Below, piece by piece: positions 15,201 to 27,218 of a stretch of 64,000 nucleotides of DNA. The DNA is from Macrothele yani (Eukaryota; Arthropoda; Arachnida; Araneae; Macrothelidae), in the NCBI GenBank assembly GCA_039090855.1, contig CM077034.1, positions 229,589,005-229,653,004 of the forward strand. Reading direction: 5' to 3'. A program made the translations under genes and the position numbers. Each line of letters opens with the position of its first letter. Position 1 is the first letter of the stretch. The notes under the pieces were generated by a model. The model was given only the letters and a program-made list of their open reading frames with translations. It had not been told where the DNA came from and ran no database searches.

Positions 15201-18200
15201 TGTCAGTGGTCACAGATGATGGTCTCCCACTGCGTGGTTTGTCTTCAACGCTGGCTTCCCTTCTTTAAACTTCTTCATTCATCTGTGGACATTGCTCTTG
15301 TCAATGGTGTCATCTCTATAAACATTCTGTAGCCTGATGATTCGTGTCAGTGGTCACAGATGATGGTCTCCCACTGCGTGGTTTGTCTTCAACGCTGGCT
15401 TCCCCTTCTTTAAACTTCTTCATCCATCTGTGGACATTGCTCTTGTCAATGGTGTCATCTCTATAAACATTCTGTAGCCTGATGATTCGTGTCAGTGGTC
15501 ACAGATGATGGTCTCCCCACTGCGTGGTTTGTCTTCAACGCTGGCTTCCCCTTCTTTAAACTTCTTCATCCATCTGTGGACATTGCTCTTGTCAATGGTG
15601 TCATCTCTATAAACATTCTGTAGCCTGATGATTCGTGTCAGTGGTCACAGATGATGGTCTCCCACTGCGTGGTTTGTCTTCAACGCTGGCTTCCCCTTCT
15701 TTAAACTTCTTCATTCATCTGTGGACATTGCTCTTGTCAATGGTGTCATCTCTATAAACATTCTGTAGCCTGATGATTCGTGTCAGTGGTCACAGATGAT
15801 GGTCTCCCACTGCGTGGTTTGTCTTCAACGCTGGCTTCCCCTTCTTTAAACTTCTTCATCCATCTGTGGACATTGCTCTTGTCAATGGTGTCATCTCTAT
15901 AAACATTCTGTAGCCTGATGATTCGTGTCAGTGGTCACAGATGATGGTCTCCCACTGCGTGGTTTGTCTTGAACGCTGGCTTCCCCTTCTTTAAACTTCT
16001 TCATTCATCTGTGGACATTGCTCTTGTCAATGGTGTCATCTCTATAAACATTCTGTAGCCTGATGATTCGTGTCAGTGGTCACAGATGATGGTCTCCCAC
16101 TGCGTGGTTTGTCTTCAACGCTGGCTTCCCCTTCTTTAAACTTCTTCATTCATCTGTGGACATTGCTCTTGTCAATGGTGTCATCTCTATAAACATTCTG
16201 TAGCCTGATGATTCGTGTCAGTGGTCACAGATGATGGTCTCCCACTGCGTGGTTTGTCTTCAACGCTGGCTTCCCCTTCTTTAAACTTCTTCATCCATCT
16301 GTGGACATTGCTCTTGTCAATGGTGTCATCTCTATAAACATTCTGTAGCCTGATGATTCGTGTCAGTGGTCACAGATGATGGTCTCCCACTGCGTGGTTT
16401 GTCTTCAACGCTGGCTTCCCCTTCTTTAAACTTCTTCATCCATCTGTGGACATTGCTCTTGTCAATGGTGTCATCTCTATAAACATTCTGTAGCCTGATG
16501 ATTCGTGTCAGTGGTCACAGATGATGGTCTCCCACTGCGTGGTTTGTCTTCAACGCTGGCTTCCCCTTCTTTAAACTTCTTCATCCATCTGTGGACATTG
16601 CTCTTGTCAATGGTGTCATCTCTATAAACATTCTGTAGCCTGATGATTCGTGTCAGTGGTCACAGATGATGGTCTCCCACTGCGTGGTTTGTCTTCAACG
16701 CTGGCTTCCCCTTCTTTAAACTTCTTCATTCATCTGTGGACATTGCTCTTGTCAATGGTGTCATCTCTATAAACATTCTGTAGCCTGATGATTCGTGTCA
16801 GTGGTCACAGATGATGGTCTCCCACTGCGTGGTTTGTCTTCAACGCTGGCTTCCCCTTCTTTAAACTTCTTCATCCATCTGTGGACATTGCTCTTGTCAA
16901 TGGTGTCATCTCTATAAACATTCTGTAGCCTGATGATTCGTGTCAGTGGTCACAGATGATGGTCTCCCACTGCGTGGTTTGTCTTGAACGCTGGCTTCCC
17001 TTCTTTAAACTTCTTCATTCATCTGTGGACATTGCTCTTGTCAATGGTGTCATCTCTATAAACATTCTGTAGCCTGATGATTCGTGTCAGTGGTCACAGA
17101 TGATGGTCTCCCACTGCGTGGTTTGTCTTCAACGCTGGCTTCCCCTTCTTTAAACTTCTTCATTCATCTGTGGACATTGCTCTTGTCAATGGTGTCATCT
17201 CTATAAACATTCTGTAGCCTGATGATTCGTGTCAGTGGTCACAGATGATGGTCTCCCACTGCGTGGTTTGTCTTCAACGCTGGCTTCCCCTTCTTTAAAC
17301 TTCTTCATTCATCTGTGGACATTGCTCTTGTCAATGGTGTCATCTCTATAAACATTCTGTTGCCTGATGATTCGTGTCAGTGGTCACAGATGATGGTCTC
17401 CCACTGCGTGGTTTGTCTTCAACGCTGGCTTCCCCTTCTTTAAACTTCTTCATCCATCTGTGGACATTGCTCTTGTCAATGGTGTCATCTCTATAAACAT
17501 TCTGTAGCCTGATGATTCGTGTCAGTGGTCACAGATGATGGTCTCCCAGTGCGTGGTTTGTCTTCAACGCTGGCTTCCCCTTCTTTAAACTTCTTCATCC
17601 ATCTGTGGACATTGCTCTTGTCAATGGTGTCATCTCTATAAACATTCTGTAGCCTGATGATTCGTGTCAGTGGTCACAGATGATGGTCTCCCACTGCGTG
17701 GTTTGTCTTCAACGCTGGCTTCCCCTTCTTTAAACTTCTTCATCCATCTGTGGACATTGCTCTTGTCAATGGTGTCATCTCTATAAACATTCTGTAGCCT
17801 GATGATTCGTGTCAGTGGTCACAGATGATGGTCTCCCACTGCGTGGTTTGTCTTGAACGCTGGCTTCCCCTTCTTTAAACTTCTTCATTCATCTGTGGAC
17901 ATTGCTCTTGTCAATGGTGTCATCTCTATAAACATTCTGTAGCCTGATGATTCGTGTCAGTGGTCACAGATGATGGTCTCCCACTGCGTGGTTTGTCTTC
18001 AACGCTGGCTTCCCCTTCTTTAAACTTCTTCATTCATCTGTGGACATTGCTCTTGTCAATGGTGTCATCTCTATAAACATTCTGTAGCCTGATGATTCGT
18101 GTCAGTGGTCACAGATGATGGTCTCCCACTGCGTGGTTTGTCTTCAACGCTGGCTTCCCCTTCTTTAAACTTCTTCATTCATCTGTGGACATTGCTCTTG

Positions 18201-21200
18201 TCAATGGTGTCATCTCTATAAACATTCTGTTGCCTGATGATTCGTGTCAGTGGTCACAGATGATGGTCTCCCACTGCGTGGTTTGTCTTCAACGCTGGCT
18301 TCCCCTTCTTTAAACTTCTTCATCCATCTGTGGACATTGCTCTTGTCAATGGTGTCATCTCTATAAACATTCTGTAGCCTGATGATTCGTGTCAGTGGTC
18401 ACAGATGATGGTCTCCCAGTGCGTGGTTTGTCTTCAACGCTGGCTTCCCCTTCTTTAAACTTCTTCATCCATCTGTGGACATTGCTCTTGTCAATGGTGT
18501 CATCTCTATAAACATTCTGTAGCCTGATGATTCGTGTCAGTGGTCACAGATGATGGTCTCCCACTGCGTGGTTTGTCTTCAACGCTGGCTTCCCCTTCTT
18601 TAAACTTCTTCATTCATCTGTGGACATTGCTCTTGTCAATGGTGTCATCTCTATAAACATTCTGTAGCCTGATGATTCGTGTCAGTGGTCACAGATGATG
18701 GTCTCCCACTGCGTGGTTTGTCTTCAACGCTGGCTTCCCCTTCTTTAAACTTCTTCATCCATCTGTGGACATTGCTCTTGTCAATGGTGTCATCTCTATA
18801 AACATTCTGTAGCCTGATGATTCGTGTCAGTGGTCACAGATGATGGTCTCCCACTGCGTGGTTTGTCTTCAACGCTGGCTTCCCCTTCTTTAAACTTCTT
18901 CATTCATCTGTGGACATTGCTCTTGTCAATGGTGTCATCTCCGTAAACATTCTGTAGCCTGATGATTCGTGTCAGTGGTCACAGATGATGGTCTCCCACT
19001 GCGTGGTTTGTCTTCAACGCTGGCTTCCCCTTCTTTAAACTTCTTCATTCATCTGTGCACATTGCTCTTGCCAATGGTGTCATCTCTATAAACATTCTGT
19101 AGCCTGATGATTCGTGTCAGTGGTCACAGATGATGGTCTCCCACTGCGTGGTTTGTCTTCAACGCTGGCTTCCCCTTCTTTAAACTTCTTCATCCATCTG
19201 TGGACATTGCTCTTGTCAATGGTGTCATCTCTATAAACATTCTGTAGCCTGATGATTCGTGTCAGTGGTCACAGATGATGGTCTCCCAGTGCGTGGTTTG
19301 TCTTCAACGCTGGCTTCCCCTTCTTTAAACTTCTTCATTCATCTGTGGACATTGCTCTTGTCAATGGTGTCATCTCTATAAACATTCTGTAGCCTGATGA
19401 TTCGTGTCAGTGGTCACAGATGATGGTCTCCCACTGCGTGGTTTGTCTTCAACGCTGGCTTCCCCTTCTTTAAACTTCTTCATCCATCTGTGGACATTGC
19501 TCTTGTCAATGGTGTCATCTCTATAAACATTCTGTAGCCTGATGATTCGTGTCAGTGGTCACAGATGATGGTCTCCCACTGCGTGGTTTGTCTTCAACGC
19601 TGGCTTCCCCTTCTTTAAACTTCTTCATTCATCTGTGGACATTGCTCTTGTCAATGGTGTCATCTCTATAAACATTCTGTAGCCTGATGATTCGTGTCAG
19701 TGGTCACAGATGATGGTCTCCCACTGCGTGGTTTGTCTTCAACGCTGGCTTCCCCTTCTTTAAACTTCTTCATTCATCTGTGGACATTGCTCTTGTCAAT
19801 GGTGTCATCTCTATAAACATTCTGTAGCCTGATGATTCGTGTCAGTGGTCACAGATGATGGTCTCCCACTGCGTGGTTTGTCTTCAACGCTGGCTTCCCC
19901 TTCTTTAAACTTCTTCATCCATCTGTGGACATTGCTCTTGTCAATGGTGTCATCTCTATAAACATTCTGTAGCCTGATGATTCGTGTCAGTGGTCACAGA
20001 TGATGGTCTCCCACTGCGTGGTTTGTCTTCAACGCTGGCTTCCCCTTCTTTAAACTTCTTCATCCATCTGTGGACATTGCTCTTGTCAATGGTGTCATCT
20101 CTATAAACATTCTGTAGCCTGATGATTCGTGTCAGTGGTCACAGATGATGGTCTCCCACTGCGTGGTTTGTCTTCAACGCTGGCTTCCCCTTCTTTAAAC
20201 TTCTTCATTCATCTGTGGACATTGCTCTTGTCAATGGTGTCATCTCTATAAACATTCTGTAGCCTGATGATTCGTGTCAGTGGTCACAGATGATGGTCTC
20301 CCACTGCGTGGTTTGTCTTCAACGCTGGCTTCCCCTTCTTTAAACTTCTTCATCCATCTGTGGACATTGCTCTTGTCAATGGTGTCATCTCTATAAACAT
20401 TCTGTAGCCTGATGATTCGTGTCAGTGGTCACAGATGATGGTCTCCCACTGCGTGGTTTGTCTTCAACGCTGGCTTCCCCTTCTTTAAACTTCTTCATCC
20501 ATCTGTGGACATTGCTCTTGTCAATGGTGTCATCTCTATAAACATTCTGTAGCCTGATGATTCGTGTCAGTGGTCACAGATGATGGTCTCCCACTGCGTG
20601 GTTTGTCTTCAACGCTGGCTTCCCCTTCTTTAAACTTCTTCATTCATCTGTGGACATTGCTCTTGTCAATGGTGTCATCTCTATAAACATTCTGTAGCCT
20701 GATGATTCGTGTCAGTGGTCACAGATGATGGTCTCCCACTGCTTGGTTTGTCTTCAACGCTGGCTTCCCCTTCTTTAAACTTCTTCATTCATCTGTGGAC
20801 ATTGCTCTTGTCAATGGTGTCATCTCCGTAAACATTCTGTAGCCTGATGATTCGTGTCAGTGGTCACAGATGATGGTCTCCCACTGCGTGGTTTGTCTTC
20901 AACGCTGGCTTCCCCTTCTTTAAACTTCTTCATTCATCTGTGCACATTGCTCTTGCCAATGGTGTCATCTCTATAAACATTCTGTAGCCTGATGATTCGT
21001 GTCAGTGGTCACAGATGATGGTCTCCCACTGCGTGGTTTGTCTTCAACGCTGGCTTCCCCTTCTTTAAACTTCTTCATTCATCTGTGGACATTGCTCTTG
21101 TCAATGGTGTCATCTCTATAAACATTCTGTAGCCTGATGATTCGTGTCAGTGGTCACAGATGATGGTCTCCCACTGCGTGGTTTGTCTTCAACGCTGGCT

Positions 21201-23314
21201 TCCCCTTCTTTAAACTTCTTCATCCATCTGTGGACATTGCTCTTGTCAATGGTGTCATCTCTATAAACATTCTGTAGCCTGATGATTCGTGTCAGTGGTC
21301 ACAGATGATGGTCTCCCACTGCGTGGTTTGTCTTCAACGCTGGCTTCCCCTTCTTTAAACTTCTTCATTCATCTGTGCACATTGCTCTTGTCAATGGTGT
21401 CATCTCTATAAACATTCTGTAGCCTGATGATTCGTGTCAGTGGTCACAGATGATGGTCTCCCACTGCGTGGTTTGTCTTCAACGCTGGCTTCCCCTTCTT
21501 TAAACTTCTTCATTCATCTGTGGACATTGCTCTTGTCAATGGTGTCATCTCTATAAACATTCTGTAGCCTGATGATTCGTGTCAGTGGTCACAGATGATG
21601 GTCTCCCACTGCGTGGTTTGTCTTCAACGCTGGCTTCCCCTTCTTTAAACTTCTTCATTCATCTGTGGACATTGCTCTTGTCAATGGTGTCATCTCTATA
21701 AACATTCTGTAGCCTGATGATTCGTGTCAGTGGTCACAGATGATGGTCTCCCACTGCGTGGTTTGTCTTCAACGCTGGCTTCCCCTTCTTTAAACTTCTT
21801 CATTCATCTGTGGACATTGCTCTTGTCAATGGTGTCATCTCTATAAACATTCTGTAGCCTGATGATTCGTGTCAGTGGTCACAGATGATGGTCTCCCACT
21901 GCGTGGTTTGTCTTCAACGCTGGCTTCCCCTTCTTTAAACTTCTTCATTCATCTGTGGACATTGCTCTTGTCAATGGTGTCATCTCTATAAACATTCTGT
22001 AGCCTGATGATTCGTGTCAGTGGTCACAGATGATGGTCTCCCACTGCGTGGTTTGTCTTCAACGCTGGCTTCCCCTTCTTTAAACTTCTTCATTCATCTG
22101 TGGACATTGCTCTTGTCAATGGTGTCATCTCTATAAACATTCTGTTGCCTGATGATTCGTGTCAGTGGTCACAGATGATGGTCTCCCACTGCGTGGTTTG
22201 TCTTCAACGCTGGCTTCCCCTTCTTTAAACTTCTTCATTCATCTGTGGACATTGCTCTTGTCAATGGTGTCATCTCTATAAACATTCTGTAGCCTGATGA
22301 TTCGTGTCAGTGGTCACAGATGATGGTCTCCCACTGCGTGGTTTGTCTTCAACGCTGGCTTCCCCTTCTTTAAACTTCTTCATTCATCTGTGGACATTGC
22401 TCTTGTCAATGGTGTCATCTCTATAAACATTCTGTAGCCTGATGATTCGTGTCAGTGGTCACAGATGATGGTCTCCCACTGCGTGGTTTGTCTTCAACGC
22501 TGGCTTCCCCTTCTTTAAACTTCTTCATTCATCTGTGGACATTGCTCTTGTCAATGGTGTCATCTCTATAAACATTCTGTAGCCTGATGATTCGTGTCAG
22601 TGGTCACAGATGATGGTCTCCCACTGCGTGGTTTGTCTTCAACGCTGGCTTCCCCTTCTTTAAACTTCTTCATCCATCTGTGGACATTGCTCTTGTCAAT
22701 GGTGTCATCTCTATAAACATTCTGTAGCCTGATGATTCGTGTCAGTGGTCACAGATGATGGTCTCCCACTGCGTGGTTTGTCTTCAACGCTGGCTTCCCC
22801 TTCTTTAAACTTCTTCATTCATCTGTGGACATTGCTCTTGTCAATGGTGTCATCTCTATAAACATTCTGTAGCCTGATGATTCGTGTCAGTGGTCACAGA
22901 TGATGGTCTCCCCACTGCGTGGTTTGTCTTCAACGCTGGCTTCCCCTTCTTTAAACTTCTTCATTCATCTGTGCACATTGCTCTTGTCAATGGTGTCATC
23001 TCTATAAACATTCTGTAGCCTGATGATTCGTGTCAGTGGTCACAGATGATGGTCTCCCACTGCGTGGTTTGTCTTCAACGCTGGCTTCCCCTTCTTTAAA
23101 CTTCTTCATCCATCTGTGGACATTGCTCTTGTCAATGGTGTCATCTCTATAAACATTCTGTAGCCTGATGATTCGTGTCAGTGGTCACAGATGATGGTCT
23201 CCCACTGCGTGGTTTGTCTTCAACGCTGGCTTCCCCTTCTTTAAACTTCTTCATTCATCTGTGCACATTGCTCTTGCCAATGGTGTCACTTCTGTAAATA
23301 TTCTGTAGCCTTCT
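258..23314. repeat. 145-bp tandem array (about 159 copies) made from an internal mariner transposase segment
   Basis: The motif gattcgtgtc recurs every 145 bp from 258 to 23170, about 159 times with near-perfect identity. On the minus strand each unit encodes part of the mariner N-terminal helix-turn-helix domain: IIRLQNVYRDDTIDKSNVHR followed by WMKKFKEGEASVEDKPRSGR. Because 145 is not a multiple of 3, the frame shifts at each unit and no long protein can be read. The left flank continues into the rest of the transposase and the right flank into its N-terminus, so the array is an internal expansion of one mariner gene. Few sites vary: cttcatCc/Tc, gtgGac/gtgCac, ctgcGtgg/ctgcTtgg, tctcTAtaaac/tctcCGtaaac, ctgtAgcc/ctgtTgcc, gtcttCaac/gtcttGaac. 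Rare 1-2 bp indels occur, for example near 6702, 7451, 13487 and 14390. Confidence 0.95.
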
Positions 23315-23369
23315 GTGGATGTTGGACAGCCTGCGACCCTTCCTTCGTCAAGAACTGCTCGGAATCCAT
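23260..23369 (-). pseudogene. mariner transposase N-terminus, right flank of the 145-bp array
   Basis: Read on the minus strand from an ATG at 23369, the sequence gives MDSEQFLTKEG, then after a frameshift SNIHRRLQNIYRSDTIG and KSNVHR followed by a stop. MDSEQ followed by EFLT-like and IHRRLQNVYG-like blocks is the usual start of one mariner lineage. The encoded piece runs straight into the array unit (RLQN-YR-DTI-KSNVHR), so this is the 5-prime part of the same gene whose middle lies at 1-257. The last unit carries the gcacattgctcttgcc variant seen in only a few array units. A hAT-type element is inserted just upstream of the start codon, 35 bp away. Confidence 0.8.
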
Positions 23370-23395
23370 TATTTACCTGCAATGAAGAAGAGTTA

Positions 23396-23422
23396 CTATA
23401 GAGTAAGAGGTCTGCACGGGCC
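23396..23422. repeat. hAT-type left end: target duplication plus terminal inverted repeat
   Basis: The 8-bp sequence ctatagag (23396-23403) is followed directly by TAAGAGGTCTGCACGGGCC (23404-23422). The same 8 bp follow the inverted copy of this terminus at 30014-30031. An 8-bp duplication and a T/C-A-G-like start with GGGCC-rich subterminal sequence are typical of the hAT superfamily. Confidence 0.8.
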
Positions 23423-23469
23423 TTAATTTGGAAAGCCCAGCCCGGCACGTTTAAATTTTTTAAATTAAA

Positions 23470-25903
23470 GCCTGAGCCGGCCCGTATATTTCTTCTGTTT
23501 CCAAGGCCCGGGCCGGCCCGTATATTTCTTCTGTTTCCAAGTCCCGGGCCGGCCCGTATATTTCTTCTGTTTCTAACGCCCCGGGCCGGCCTGTATATTT
23601 CTTCTGTTTCCAAGGCCCGGGCCGGCCCGTATATTTCTTCTGTTTCCAAGTCCCGGTCCGGGCCGGCCCGTATATTTCTTCTGTTTCCAAGTCCCGGTCC
23701 GGGCCGGCCTGTATATTTCTTCTGTTTCCAAGGTCCAGGCCAGCTCGTATATTTCTTCTGTTTCCAAGTCCCAATCCGGGCCGGCCCATATATTTCTTCT
23801 GTTTCCAAGTCCCGGTCCGGGCCGGCCTGTATATTTCTTCTGTTTCCAAGGCCCGGGCCGGGCCCGTATATTTCTTCTGTTTCCAAGTCCCGGTCCGGGC
23901 CGGCCCGTATATTTCTTCTGTTTCCAAGTCCTGGTCCGGGCCGGCCTGTATATTTCTTCTGTTTCCAAGGTCCAGGCCAGCTCGTATATTTCTTCTGTTT
24001 CCAAGTCCCAATCCGGGCCGGCCCATATATTTCTTCTGTTTCCAAGTCCCGGTCCGGGCCGGCCTGTATATTTCTTCTGTTTCCAAGGCGTTCCGGGCCG
24101 GCCCGTATATTTCTTCTGTTTCCAAGTCCCGGTCCGGGCCGGCCCGTATATTTCTTCTGTTTCCAAGTCCCGGTCCGGTTCGTATATTTCTTCTGTTTCC
24201 AAGGTCCAGGCCAGCTCGTATATTTCTTCTGTTTCCAAGTCCCGGTCCGGGCCGGCCCGTATATTTCTTCTGTTTCCAAGGCCCGGGTTGACCCGTATAT
24301 TTCTTCTGTTTCCAAGGCCCAGGCCGGCCTGCATATTTCTTCTGTTTCCAAGGCCCGGGCCGGCCCGTATATTTCTTCTGTTTCCAAGGCCCGGGCCGGC
24401 CCGTTTTATTTCTTCTGTTTCCAAGGCCCGGGCCGGCCCGTATATTTCTTCTGTTTCCAAGGCCGCCAGGCCGGACCGTATATTTCTTCTGTTTCCAAGT
24501 CCCAAGCCGGCCCATATATTTCTTCTGTTTCCAAGGCCCGGGTTGACCCGTATATTTCTTCTGTTTCCAAGGCCCAGGCCGGCCTGCATATTTCTTCTGT
24601 TTCCAAGGCCCGGGCCGGCCCGTATATTTCTTCTGTTTCCAAGGCCGCCAGGCCGGACCGTATATTTCTTCTGTTTCCAAGTCCCAAGCCGGCCCATATA
24701 TTTCTTCTGTTTCCAAGTCCCGGTCCGGCCCGTATATTTCTTCTGTTTCCAAGTCCCGGTCCGGGCCGGCCCGTATATTTCTTCTGTTTCCAAGGCCCGG
24801 GTTGACCCGTATATTTCTTCTGTTTCCAAGGCCCAGGCCGGCCTGCATATTTCTTCTGTTTCCAAGGCCCGGGCCGGCCCGTATATTTCTTCTGTTTCCA
24901 AGGCCCGATCCGGCCCGTATATTTCTTCTGTTTCCAAGGCCGCCAGGCCGGACCGTATATTTCTTCTGTTTCCAAGGCCCGGGCCGGCCCGTATATTTCT
25001 TCTGTTTCCAAGGCCGCCAGGCCGGACCGTATATTTCTTCTGTTTCCAAGTCCCAAGCCGGCCCATATATTTCTTCTGTTTCCAAGTCCCGGTCCGGCCC
25101 GTATATTTCTTCTGTTTCCAAGGCCGCCAGGCCGGACCGTATATTTCTTCTGTTTCCAAGTCCCAAGCCGGCCCATATATTTCTTCTGTTTCCAAGTCCC
25201 GGTCCGGCCCGTATATTTCTTCTGTTTCCAAGGCCCAGGCCGGCCTGCATATTTCTTCTGTTTCCAAGGCCCGGGCCGGCCCGTATATTTCTTCTGTTTC
25301 CAAGGCCCGGGCCGGCCCGTATATTTCTTCTGTTTCCAAGGGCCGCCAGGCCGGCCCGTATATTTCTTCTGTTTCCAAGGCCCGGGCCGGCCCGTATATT
25401 TCTTCTGTTTCCAAGGCCGCCAGGCCGGACCGTATATTTCTTCTGTTTCCAAGTCCCAAGCCGGCCCATATATTTCTTCTGTTTCCAAGTCCCGGTCCGG
25501 CCCGTATATTTCTTCTGTTTCCAAGTCCCGGTCCGGCCCGTATATTTCTTCTGTTTCCAAGTCCCGGTCCGGTTCGTATATTTCTTCTGTTTCCAAGGCC
25601 CGGGTTGACCCGTATATTTCTTCTGTTTCCAAGGCCTGGGCCGGCCTGCATATTTCTTCTGTTTCCAAGGCCCGGGCCGGCCTGTATATTCCTTCTGTTT
25701 CCAAGGCCCGGGCCGGCCCGTATATTTCTTCTGTTTCCAAGGCCGCCAGGCCGGCCCGTATATTTCTTCTGTTTCCAAGTCCCGGTCCGGCCCGTATATT
25801 TCTTCTGTTTCCAAGTCCCGGTACGGCCTGTATATTTCTTCTGTTTCCAAGTCCCGGGCCGGCCCGTATATTTCTTCTGTTTCCAAGGCCCGGGCCGGCC
25901 CTT
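23470..25903. repeat. GC-rich minisatellite, ~36-bp unit (33-42 bp), about 65 copies
   Basis: Every unit has the constant block gtatatttcttctgtttcca followed by a variable GC-rich block such as aggcccgggccggccc, aggccgccaggccggacc or agtcccggtccgggccggccc. The GC block contains perfect palindromes (gggccggccc, cccggg). It resembles the subterminal sequence of the surrounding hAT element (ggcctgagccggcccg at the left, ggcctgacccggcccg at the right), so the array probably grew from that subterminal region. Neither strand has many stop codons, which creates long but meaningless open frames of up to 808 codons on both strands. Confidence 0.9.
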
Positions 25904-25991
25904 AAAATTTCAACAATTTAACAAATAAAGGTAACTTGATTAAATGAAAACTTAAATGAAAAAAGTTCGTTACAAAAAGTTCGTTGGAAGC

Positions 25992-26019
25992 TTTCGACCT
26001 TATCTTAGGTCTTCATCAT
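25992..26019 (-). ncRNA. Degenerate hammerhead-ribozyme-like core, PLE A left arm
   Basis: The minus strand reads ATGATGA, a GACC/GGTC hairpin stem with loop taagataa, then GAAA. This is the arrangement of hammerhead stem II (CUGANGA-stem-GAAA), but the first core C is A. PLEs are known to carry hammerhead motifs in their terminal repeats. Stems I and III were not established, so this is probably an inactive relic. Confidence 0.4.
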
Positions 26020-26067
26020 GCCAATGGAGGACTAAGATTGTTGCCAGATTCTTCGTTTGAATTTTTC

Positions 26068-26919
26068 CTATTTTTGTTGCCAAAACTTAGAATTGATCAT
26101 CGGAATGTAGAGAGGAGATTCGGAATTGCAAGTCATTGAGTTGAAAATAATTTCCAGGCTTTCACGGTAATGGAGGGCAAAACGATTGTCAAAAGAAGCA
26201 ATTCGTTTTGCTTCGTTCCAGCGGGGAACTGCAGAAGTGTCTTCCGTTGTCAAAATAGACAAGGCAGTATTAGGATTGGCTTTCAAAACATCTTTTTTAT
26301 GTTCTAAAATTCTGTGGTTAATGCTCCTGTATGTGCTTCCAATGTATAAGTTATCCCCAGTAGAAGAAGAGATAGGAATGCAGTAAACTCCTGGGAGGTT
26401 CAGGCTTTCAACTTTGTCCCTATCCCTTTGTAGAAGTTTCAAGATGTTTGGGGTAGATTTAATGGCAAGATGGTAACCAAAACTTCTAAAAAGAATCTGT
26501 AACTTATAAGCATAGGAAGGATGGTAAGGAACAGAACCACAGAATTTCAGGTCTTCTTTCTTATGAAGGAGGAGGCATTCGATTTTCGAATGGTTTTCAT
26601 ATTTCTTTATGAGAGAGTTGACTGTAAGAGCATGGAAACCATGAGAGAGGGCTATTGTAGAAATTTTGGAGAGTTCTTCTTGAAGAGAGAGTTGGTTATT
26701 GCAAATAATATGAGCCCTGTGAATGTAGGACTTCAATGCTGCAAGCTTGTAGAGATGCAGGGTGAAAGATTTGTAGGGAATGATGTTAGTGGCCGCAGAA
26801 GGTTTACGATAGACGGAACGAGTAAGGGAGAGATCAGCGTTTCTGCAGATAGATACATCCAGGAAATCAATTTTGTGATTTACTTCCTTAGATATAGTTC
26901 CCCACTGGTAAAGAAACAA
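26068..26919 (-). pseudogene. PLE A polyprotein C-terminus: RT tail and GIY-YIG endonuclease, 5-prime truncated
   Basis: This open frame of 283 codons starts inside the palindrome junction, so the ATG is not the native start. Residues about 18-70 (KIDFLDVSICR, VYRKPSAATNIIPY) match the C-terminal RT/thumb region of Penelope-like retroelements. Near residue 178 comes GVYCIPI, then NLYIGSTYRSINHRILEHKK: the GIY-YIG nuclease signature with its catalytic Arg. RFALHYRESLEIIF near the end probably holds the metal-binding Glu. In PLEs this nuclease nicks the target so that the RT can prime reverse transcription on chromosomal DNA. The RT palm motifs are missing, so it cannot act alone. The C-terminal half is related to that of PLE C (DTSAVPRWNEAKRIASF against DTSAIPLWSDTKKLAPF). 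Confidence 0.85.
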
Positions 26920-27059
26920 AACGAATTGCTTCTTTTGACAATCGTTTTGCCCTCCGTTACCGTGAAAGCCTGGAAATTATTTTCAACTCAGTGACTTGCA
27001 ATTCCGAATCTCCTCTCTACATTCCGATGATCAATTCTAAGTTTTGGCAACAAAAATAG
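26896..27059 (+). pseudogene. Inverted copy of the PLE A 3-prime coding end
   Basis: The plus strand from 26896 repeats the last codons of the minus-strand gene: TKRIASFDNRFALRYRESLE, then IIFNSVTCNSESPLYIPMIN and SKFWQQ-stop. A few codons differ from the left arm, so the two arms have diverged since they formed. It has no start of its own and is not a gene; it is the right arm of the palindrome. Confidence 0.85.
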
Positions 27060-27107
27060 GAAAAATTCAAATGTAGAATCTGGCAACAATCTTAGTCCTC
27101 CATTGGC

Positions 27108-27135
27108 GTGATGAAGACCTAAGATAAGGTCGAAA
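27108..27135 (+). ncRNA. Degenerate hammerhead-like core, PLE A right arm
   Basis: The plus strand reads GTGATGA, a GACC/GGTC stem, then GAAA; it is the mirror copy of 25992-26019. The left arm has A and this arm G at the first core position, which could be CpG decay of one ancestral base. With no C at this position an active ribozyme is unlikely. Confidence 0.35.
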
Positions 27136-27218
27136 GCTTCCAGCTTACGAACTATTTTGTAAAAGTTTTCATGTAACGTAACTAGCGGGATCAAGTTACC
27201 TTTATTTGTTAATATTGT

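Larger units (their letters stand above)
25912..27218. mobile_element. Palindromic Penelope-like element A, 3-prime ends outward
   Basis: The left arm is oriented on the minus strand and the right arm on the plus strand. Inverted arms match from the outer ends (ttaacaaataaaggtaact at 25918, its complement ending at 27212) inward to 26218-26230 and 26896-26908. Between them is a single-copy loop of about 665 nt. The left arm with the loop encodes the end of a PLE reverse transcriptase plus a GIY-YIG endonuclease; the right arm holds only an inverted copy of the last ~50 codons and the 3-prime UTR. The element is 5-prime truncated and sits within the hAT element, directly after the GC minisatellite. 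Inverted partial copies are a known property of PLEs. Confidence 0.8.

Noticed and set aside
396..23180. Hammerhead motif: CTGATGA occurs in each 145-bp unit
   Set aside because: No GAAA with a stem II follows it, and the bases derive from a transposase coding sequence.
258..23314. CRISPR array
   Set aside because: Regular spacing, but the 145-bp units are contiguous and near-identical with no unique spacers, and the DNA is eukaryotic.
23460..25928. Several long open frames (up to 808 codons) on both strands with repeats such as LETEEIYGPARA and YISSVSKARAGP
   Set aside because: They arise in all frames from a GC-rich minisatellite without stop codons; no start context, domain or single favoured frame.
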